Below, in pieces: positions 49,501 through 59,638 of a stretch of DNA of 64,000 bases. The stretch lies in NCBI RefSeq assembly GCF_016802725.1, contig NC_052675.1:8755622-8819621 (forward strand), read 5' to 3'. The position numbers and the translations under genes are program-made. Position 1 is the stretch's first letter. The number at the start of each line of letters is the position of its first letter. Source of the stretch: Solenopsis invicta. Taxonomy: Eukaryota > Arthropoda > Insecta > Hymenoptera > Formicidae. The notes under the pieces were generated by a model, which saw only the letters and a list, made by a program, of their open reading frames with translations, was not told where the DNA came from and searched no databases.

Positions 49501-52500
49501 CGTAAAATTTAATTAACATTTACATTTTCAAAGTACATGGAATTTATCAGAATTATTTGATCATTACAAAAAGCAAAAGATTGAAACCAGATCTGACAGT
49601 TTGATATTTTAATATTGATATTCAAATATAAAGGCACAAAACAACCTTTTTACTAAATTAGACTACCAATCGAGTAATACCACGTACAAATGTGTTGAAA
49701 AGACGTAGCAAAAAGTAAACTGTCATAATTGAAAAGAATGTAAAAACAGCGTACTCGAACGTGATGAAATGTTTTTCGCGTTTCGAGATTCGATTGATCA
49801 TACAGGCATTTATCAGGATGACGTTTCATGGCATCTGCCGATCGATCGGCCGGATGAGTGGATTTTCAAAGCACTATCATAGTAGCCCGAAATTAGAGCG
49901 TCGGCTATTTGATGATTTTGGCCTCCTCATTGATCGCAAGCCGTTCGTTGAGACTTGTAGCGGTAACATCTGGGACCTTCTATACGTCTCTCTCTCACTC
50001 TCTCCCTGACCGAATCCAACGACAAGCCATGACGAATCCATTGTGCGACCCGTGAGCAAGCATTCATGCTAAGCAGGCCCGATCGTTCGGCGCGAGGCTT
50101 GAAACAAGTCCCCATTTTGCCTCCAAGTTCCTTCCGAGAGAGCGCACAAATTGCCGCTCTCGGACGATGATCGTATCGAGAAAACTGGGCTATTTATCTG
50201 CTCGATGCAGTACGTCTGTGCCGAATACATATTACAGAGACCGATCAACTCTAGTGTGCATATCCTGTACTTTTCTCATCTAAAAGTACATGTGAACGAT
50301 AGGAGAGAAAGGTTGATTATACATAAAAGAATAAAACAGCTAATTGGTACTTCAATACGATCATCAATGGAACGATATAAATGCAGTGGCTAAATGCACG
50401 ACAAAAAATTTTCAGATACCAAGTTGCAGGTGAAATTGAATTTCAATTTACAATATTGCGTCGCCAATAAAGAAGATAATCGAGCCGATTCATTGCTAAT
50501 ATCAAAAAAATTAAGAGAGTGAATAAGGTATTAAATCCCAATTAATCCTAATAAACTTGGAACCGAACTAAATATATCACTTGTAAATATTAATCATTCA
50601 AATCAAACGTACTATAAAATAAGTATTGTTACTTGAACCTGGTATCGGAGCTTCTATTACGTCGTACAATTGTACTTTTTTTTTTTTACATAGCATGCGT
50701 CTTTAAATTTTTCTATGCACTGTGAAGGACGGCAAGCAATTTTTAAGTGATCAACCCACTACCAAACGCAAGCATACAGAAGGAGACACGTGTACACAGG
50801 TTTAGGTTAAACTTGTTAAAAGCGACGGAGAACGTCTATAGGATTTAGAGAAAATAATCCAGAGAGAAAAGCATGCACGTAACAGCGCGTGCGGATCACA
50901 TATAAAGCAAAGCTGGCAAAATCTCGCGTGACTTCGCTGACATTGTGAAATTATCAAAAGATATCTGTCCGTGTTATAAAAAAATGTAAAAAGTCTTCTG
51001 AACCGTTATAGTTAAACTATAATTTATAGAATTGTTCTTTTCTCAATTAATAAAGCAAGAAGTACTATCAATGTGTAAAATGTTCGCAATCTTTTTCTTC
51101 TTTTTTAATCAAGAAACGCTTCAACATCGACCAAGTTGCACATTTTTGATATAGTCACGTTGCAAGTTACTATTAAATATAATTACAACGTGCCTCATTT
51201 CGTTCCACCATGTTGTGTTTAATCAGATGTTTCTTCAATCGAAGTCACGCGACTAGAAAACGTTTGAAGGTATGTACGGTCGGAGCTCATCGTGCAACAG
51301 GATATTTTCGTTCGCATCTTCACGCAATCGAAGATAACTTGCAGGATATTTGCGACACGAATATTCCTGGACAGAAAGCTCGAGACCGTACGGGGATGTC
51401 GAGCAGAAAGCCAAGGTACTGATGCATGTACGCGGAGGGAGACAGAGGACAGAGAGAGTTTCAAGAGGGAGAGGACCAAGTGACCTAGATAATAATGAAA
51501 TATATTGATAATTATGAGCTTCCAACGGCATTTCACGAAAATTGGAATAATCTCGAATCCAGAGTGACGTTGAAATCGGTATAAACTCTTTCACGCAACT
51601 GCATTGTTTATTGTTCTTGTGACTTTGTGATACAAAGTAATTGTAAACGAGATAGAAATTATTTCAATGTTTATAAACGCGTTAGCTTTCTTGTTAACAA
51701 AAAACAGAATGATTTTTATAACACGTTGTAAGCGCTATGTAAACTATGTGTCAGATTCAGATGTAATAAATAACGTATTTCGAATTATCTCTTGAAATAA
51801 ATGTTCTATCGTTGAATCTGAAATAAGAAATTTATTGTAGTGATCTATAATGGCCGTGCTCACTGCAATAAAGATTCACTTTATTCAGTTTAGTGGATTT
51901 TAATAAAAGTAAACCGCAGAAAAGAATCGCGATTAAATCAAATCTCCACGTTAATTCATGAATTTCTCGCAATCATCGCGCTTCTTCGCCTTTGATGAAA
52001 GCCAAGACACTGTTTAGTCACCGTTGCAACAAACGAGTAACTACACGCTTGACCATTCGTTTATCTATAAAACTTTCTACCCCTCGATTGCGCGTTACAA
52101 CTTAACCGCAAATTAATCCCACTAATGTCACAAATAAGCGTAGATTCGTTGCGCAAGTGATTTCTCTTTCTCAACTACTATGTGAATGGTAAATGTGAAT
52201 ATCGAGAGAAATATTCTCTCGAGTACGATAATACCGTCTGTTCATTTTGAATTGGAATTATGTCAAGTTTTCTAAAGAAATGGATCCATCTGACTCTTTC
52301 ATCGTAATCAATCCAACTTTGTGAATCATCTGCCGAGGTCGCCGATTTCAAGTGGGATCGTGTACAGTGATACACTGAATCGGAAAGGGGTGTATCGATT
52401 TTTCGGACAAGTGGAACGGAAATCCATCGTATGTATATCGTTACCGGGTAACCGGGAGGTATGTGGTAGCCAGGTTGGTGAGAGGGGGTGGTCGAGAGGG

Positions 52501-55500
52501 GTACGGGAGAGGGTGGAGCACGAAAAACAAAAGACTTACGGCGTCTGCCACGAGGTGTGCGGGCGGGAGGGCTGCCTGCAAGTGTCCACTCTTCAGCAGG
52601 GGGTCGGCGAGGCCTGCCACGCTGGCGTGTAAGGGGCTCGGGTGGAGAGGATGATGTGGGGTCGTAAGATGGGCCGTGGATAGGAGCGGGTGCCCGTGAG
52701 AAGCGGCGAAGGCCGAGGACGAGGGGTGGGCCGCGAAGGGCGAGGTCGTCAAAGTTTGGGGGTTCAGCGAGGGCGGGGTGGGCCCGGCAGCGGGCGCGGG
52801 CAATGGTAATACTGTACTTACGTCCGAGTGGGCGGGCACCGCGTAATTACCCTGGATGGTGTAGGCTTGCCCACCAGCCAGGATCACTGGCCCACCGACT
52901 TGGGGTTTGGGGCGATAAGGGATCGTGGCACCTTTGGGAGGGGACTGAAACAGAAAGAAACACACGCACGAGTGCGAATACACCGGCGAATACACACGAT
53001 AAGTACATCGCTATATTTATATAAGTTCCGCGATCGTTCATGTAGTTACTATTTGTCAGCAGATCAATACTAACTACATATCAAAGTTTCCACATGTATT
53101 ACGTATGTAATAAAATCAATAACACGCTCATGAATGATTACGATGATGTAAGTTGCTTTCGGCTATAGTTGGACAATTTCTAGAGTCGCGGACCGTGAGA
53201 AACTTGGAGAATGATCGTTACGCAGGACGGGTTACTTGGTGGGTACGTACCTCTAGCATAACGCAGCAAATATGATATATGCATTGCGTGATCGCTTCGC
53301 TGGTACCGGATATGGTTACTGCACGTTCCGTCGAGTTAGGCAGCATCTCGGAAGCGACTTGAATGGAGGCACCGGTGACCTCTCGAATTTCTTTGATCTT
53401 GGAGCCACCCTTGCCGATCAGGGAGCCGCATTGCGAAGCGGGAACGATCAGTCTGAGTGTGATGGGCGGCCTCGATACACCACCGCCGCCTCCTGCACCG
53501 CCACCCTGAATGTCGTGGAACTGGGAGCACCACTCCTCGAACTTCTTACATATCAGCGTGAACGCTTTGAAGATCGAGTTCGTCGGCCCGGTAACAGTCA
53601 CTATCCGTTCCGGGCAGGAACCATCGGAGATATTGATTTTCGCGCCGGACTGCGTTAGGCGAATAGAAAAAAGTATTACCGATCATGGCTCTTTGTATAC
53701 GTGTGTATATATATATAAAAGTTATTTTCAGCTTCCAATATTCGATAATCAATTCCTGCTATTTTGAGAGGTCAAGTTTGTGTGTGTATGTGTTTTTATG
53801 CGTGTGTGTCAGCGAGAGAATAATTAAAGTGGAAAACAATTTAAAAGACGTATTAATATAATCTATCCTTGATAGCTGAAACCGGTCATAAAGGAGTAAT
53901 GACAATTTACATGTTTTCACGTAGAACATTGTCTTGCGATACGTGATGCAATTACACAAAACTATTTTTTTTTTTTTTTTCATTATCAGAGAAGGCGTAT
54001 CTCGCAACAAGAATTGATATTTACCTCTTCACGGAACCTCTTGACGATCTCTCCTTTTTTTCCAATAATACTACCGACTTCCTGCAATGACATAAAAATA
54101 TTACGTTAGTTTCAGTGTTACTTTTAATAAAATTCGGTTGTATATTGAACTCAACAAACGCACGATTACTCGTACTCTAAATAATTTGGACATTGTTGAT
54201 AAAACTGTCACTAAAACGACATAAAGGGACATTATAATGCGATATTGGAATATTCGTTATTTATTATAACATCGTATCATAATAAAAACATAAATGGTAC
54301 AATAGAATTACGTATCGGTTATCAGTCGATAATAATAATCAAAACATATTTTCAACGCGTTCGTGAACGAATATTTTATGTACAATATTTTGCTAAATAT
54401 ACCGATATCATCATACTTTTGATACGTCAGTATATTAGTCATGGAAGTAAGTGCGAAATATGCACGATAAATGGCAGAATTGGCACGCGAGACTATTATG
54501 AGTATGCAGTAAAGTAGCTGAGTACGTCCACTCAGACTTCGCGTCTATCCTGATACCGTCTGACCTCGGATAATGTCAGTGTTAGGCTTCCGAAGCGCGC
54601 CTATACTCCTGCGTTCTCTCTAAACTTAGATGATGTCTCCCGGACGAAATGCCAACGTTCCTAGCGACGCTAACGCGTTTCGCGTATTTCGCGCTATCGT
54701 TCGGTCTATCGTTCCCCTGGTTTAGGAGGACTTGAAAGTTTCAAGCTCGCCTGTTACCTCGGCACATTTTATCCCCGAGAACGGAGTCGCGTGCCAGTTC
54801 ACGCGCCAGCGCGAAATCACAAACTTGCGAATACGTTCCGTGACGCTGACCTTAATTAGGTTTATACACTTTCGTAGTTTCTGCCTTCGTTCCGCGCGAA
54901 CGTAAGTAAATCAGCGACGGCGACTGTCGCGAATTCCTATTGACGTGCACGAGGTAGTAGCGCGATCGGACAAGCGTCATCGCCGACGAATTAGATGCAC
55001 GTCGAGGCAAATATAGCCGGAACAAGAAGACAGCGAGACGATGAGGGAAGAAGGCTTGGCGACGCGCCAGCCACGAGGGTCAGGCGACGATCGGCGAAAT
55101 CCGCGAGATTGCAAGTTCTCGAGAGATCAGATCGGATCGAACCGCGCGCGTTATCAACCCAGGGCGATACGTCATGGCGGCTCCTTCAGCGGACGCCGCT
55201 TCCGAGAGCTATGTATAGCCACCACGACGATGTACCGGTCAATAGTTTGAGCGCAGCCTACTTTGATGAAATAAGATTAAAAGTTTTCCGATATTGCCCT
55301 ACTTCTGTAAATACACCTGCATCATCGTAAGGGACGGAAAGTGACGCGTATAAGGACACTATACCGCGACATGTAGAATTAAGAGAAAAATCCATCTTGG
55401 ACGACAATTTCGATTGAAGAAGCTCCAACGCAATATGGTAAACAGATACGGAACAAGTGATAAACGACAAGAACTCAAGGCTTTTCGAACTGCGTGTTTA

Positions 55501-58500
55501 TCGCAAAGATGGAAACTTTTCTTCGAGGAAAATGAAGACGGTGTAACAAAAATTGCATGTCCGTCCAGTTGTTGAGCGATTGCGGGCCAGAATGATTCCT
55601 GAGGGTTCGCGGAGTACGACCGGTTGGCCAGTGGCCCTGGCCGGCGTCCAAAACTGGACGCTGGAGTCCAGAGGATTTGCCCAAAACAGAACACACTGGC
55701 GATGAAGAAGGCAAGAGAGAGCAGAGGCGCGTCCTTTTTTCCCCGGGGGTGTTTGGAGATTATTAATTGTTATCTTTCTCGAAAAACGACTCGACGCGCA
55801 GCTGGAAAGAGAGATTGGCGCTACGTGGCCGAGACGAAAAGAAAATATTTGGATAACACGAGTCGGCTCGATAGATAAGCTTGGACTCGAGCCAAATATT
55901 TACGCCATAATGATATCGCAAAATCGGAGCTGCGGTAGCGGCCATGACATTGTTCAACGATACAATAACATTGTTTAATAGTGGAATTTGCGTCTTTACA
56001 ATCGCCTCGCGCTACTCTCATTGACCCTGTTTTCCATTTTTGACTCTTTTTTTTAACGACGGAAAACTAAAATAGAGCAAGTACAAATGATTCTCGTTGC
56101 CCAAGACTTTGCTGCTGCCCACCGAGAAATTGATACGAGAAGATGAAACGATTGTAATTTTTGAGCTACAGAATCTACGCAATGTTTCTTTCTAACGTAC
56201 AGCAAAGGCCTACCGATCCAAAATATCACATTTTTTCGTAAAAGTTAGCAAATTTATTTGACCAAATTTCTCTAAATGAATACTGATTTACGGACTCTAC
56301 TGATGGGAACGAGCCATTTCGAGAGGATAATGGAATCACGATAATCCGTGATGCATCGGCCGATTGGCTTTTGGCCCTGGCCGAGGTCCAGTCTGCCCCA
56401 GAAGATCACGGTGCGTGCTCCACGAGCAGACATAATGCTTCTCCGGCCAAAAATGCGGCCAGACGTATTTATTTCGCGCGAAGGAGGCTGCCCGACTATC
56501 CGTTTACCCGTTTGCAGAGCTTCCAAAGCGCATTTTGCAACACGCGCGACCGCGGGCATTGGCGAGCCGGGTGAAGAGGCGCATAATTAATAAACGTCCG
56601 CGCGATCAGTGTCCGCCATGTCCGAATTGTAACGTCCACGCTCCGACGATCCGAAGACGTTTAGCTTGATTTATTGTACTATTGTTATCGATGTGATAAA
56701 ATATTAAGCGAGAAGGATCAAAAGGATTATTTCGAATGGTCTGTCAAAAGGGTGACGTAAAACGTACAATCGTTAAATTGAACAAACTAGAGAAATGTTT
56801 CGGCTAAAGACAACAAAAAATGTCCCGTTAAAAAAAGGTTATTAATGAATACACTAATTAGAAGAAAAATGGTCACGTGGGATGTTCGTCTCCTAATTAA
56901 ATTAGACTCGTAACGAATGTACGCGTAATTAGTAAGGTACTACTTTTCGTCATTAATCTTCAAGCGCGAGTTGATTTTCATCCTGCTGTAACTAAATGCA
57001 GACACATCGGGAGGGGAAAAAAAGGAAACACGTTGACGAGGGGGCGAAGTCCTGCATACGCCATGACGCAGTCGACATATCATCGTCGAGACGTAAAAAA
57101 ACATGGATATAATGAGATTTGCCGTGGAAATATTTTCTCGTACCGGGGAGGTACAGAAAATACGGGCGGTTCGTTTAGACCTGGTGAAAGAATCAGGTTC
57201 AGCCGAGGGTGGACAGAGTGTCGGGAAACCCTCCAAAAAAGGATCGGCACGGAGAAGATGCATCGCCGGATGAGAGACTGAACCTCAACGCGCGCGCGCG
57301 CAGCTTTAGACGGCAGAAAGTCATTCAAACGTGCAAGAATATGCGATAATTTCCATGTCGCACTTTAGCACGCGTATACGCGTCTCTCTCTGTGTGTGTG
57401 TGTGTGTGTGTGTATGTGTGTGTTTGTGCGCGCGCATACGTGTAGACGACTGGTCTCTTACTTCTCAGCTTTCTAATATCGAAGTGCCTTTCCATAATTC
57501 AATTTAATTGCTCCCGGAATTCACCAGGTTGAATAAAATTCTAACAATCCGGTGCTGCCTTATCACAAATCTCGCGGTCGGATGAGTAAAATCGAATCGA
57601 CCTCGCGCAGAACCGTTGGAAAACTACCGAATTTGGCACCTGTGTCCACCGCACCAATACCCAGAAAGCATTAACAGCAAATTGTAAAACTTGGCAGATG
57701 TACGATCGCCGGTGAAAAGATCTGTGCATCGGAAAGGGACATCGGCGTCTAGCTGGGCGCGATTAATTACCGAGACGGCGGACATTAATTACTCGTGCTA
57801 CGACGAGCGGTATTGCACCTCGTGCACGATAATTAATTACAAGCAGAAACGTTGGTAGGTGACGTGTTCCCAGAATGAGGATAGACACCGGGTACAGGCT
57901 AAATAAACTTTGACACTTGTCTCGCGTAAAGGCGAGCGCCTCCGCGGAGCGATTCTTCTGCAGAAATTTCGTTTTCGTGATAATCGCGTGGATGACGTAA
58001 TTGATACACGCATCAAATTACGTGCCGTTTCACTTTCACTCTCGATTCGCGAGATAAACTTTTCCGAGATAAGCTCTCTGGGAACTCTCTCTCTTTCCGG
58101 AATATCTTTTCCTTCTCTTTTCCATGAACAATGATAAAAACGTCATGAAATTCAATGTATTTTTATGTTGCACATAAAATTTTATACATCTCTAACTGAA
58201 AAGCGTGTGCATGAAATTTATTGCACTTTTTAAATTAAAATTAAACATTAAATGTACATTAAATGTTACGTTAAATGTTTTTAATGTACCTGCTTGAAAT
58301 TTGCTCCCATTGCATTACACAAAATTCTGCTGCCAATTTTTAACAGTGTACACACTGTTTACCCTTAATCACACTGGTGGGGTACAAACGTACCCCACAC
58401 AATTTCGCGCGGCAGGATTTTAATCTAAAATTAAAATTACTTCTTAAATTATTTCTCTAAAATTTAAACGACAGAGAAGTATTATACAATTTTTATCATG

Positions 58501-59604
58501 AAATAAACCCGACTCTTCTATCTCTTTCCATTTTTCACAAAAAATTCACAAAGTTAGGCTTCGTTGACACTTTTAGCCAGCTAAGAGTTACAAATATCAT
58601 GAAATTCAATATGTACTCTTAAATTATTCAAGTGCATTAAATGTATCTATAAGTGAAAAGTAATATCGCATACATATGCATGAAATTTGCTTTCGTTACG
58701 TTGCATTAAATTTAACAGCGTTTCCTTAACAGCGTACATTAACTCGCAGCATTCTCAACTGACCGTAAAATATACAAATATTTATCAACTAACTCTCAGT
58801 AATTAGGCTCGATAGTAATCGCGAGCTGTTCTCGGAAGAGATCGATTTCATGGAACGAGGAGTAGCGGCTCGTAATAAAAGCGGTAAAGTGGCTAACAAT
58901 CGAAATCGGATTTTTCGCTGAAGATGACCGAGAGTGAAATCTCAGACAAAGGTATCCATAGCGTGTGCCACATTCGTAGACACGTCCACAAAGGGAAGAC
59001 GTAACATGCAGGGCAAAGAGTCGGAGCGCGCAACGAAAATTGCTTTTGCCGATGACCGCGACTGCTCCTCTGTCCCCCGTGTCATCGCAAAACCGAAACG
59101 TTCGTGTAATCGCTTTGAGCTTCAGTCTCGTAATCTCTTCAATGGTCCACCCTTTTCCCCGAGCTCCGAGCACGCCAATCGAGAAATTCGCGCGAGAACA
59201 TCTCTCTCTTTAAATATTCCCCTAAGTAAGACTCGAAGAATGAATCAAAAACATTCGCATAGATTTTCCAATTTAAATTCAAGAATCCAAATGCAATTTC
59301 AAATGGACGTTTTCTCACGTCGAGTCGACTCTTCCCAGCCATTTACAATGGGATTTACACACGCAGCAAAGATTGCTTTTAAATTTATTGCCAAGGATAC
59401 AGTGGCCATATGCAACTGCACGTCGCAAATTCGATTTGCTGCGTAATACCCGGTGAACTTGAATCAATTGGTAACGTGAATCTGATTTCAGGCGCTCAGT
59501 GACAATATTGACAAACGATATCGACGATATCTGCGGTAAATTGCCGATTTCTCATCTAGTTTTCCACATTACAATTATCGCCGAAATTCCGATCTCGCTG
59601 AGAA

Positions 59605-59638
<34 letters not shown>

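Larger units (their letters stand above)
45839..52539 (-). other. mub intron (6.7 kb) between the linker exon and the MGKLG exon
   Basis: No additional exon recognised. Open frames (45762-46265 plus, 46718-47083 minus, 48942-49310 minus) resemble nothing I know. Contains a GA microsatellite, the C-rich tract at 46089-46124 and a small AT hairpin near 47490-47535. Confidence 0.55.

Noticed and set aside
58934..59446. 170-codon plus-strand frame as a nested gene in the mub intron
   Set aside because: Composition is unremarkable, no domain recognised, and the opposite strand is also open across part of it.
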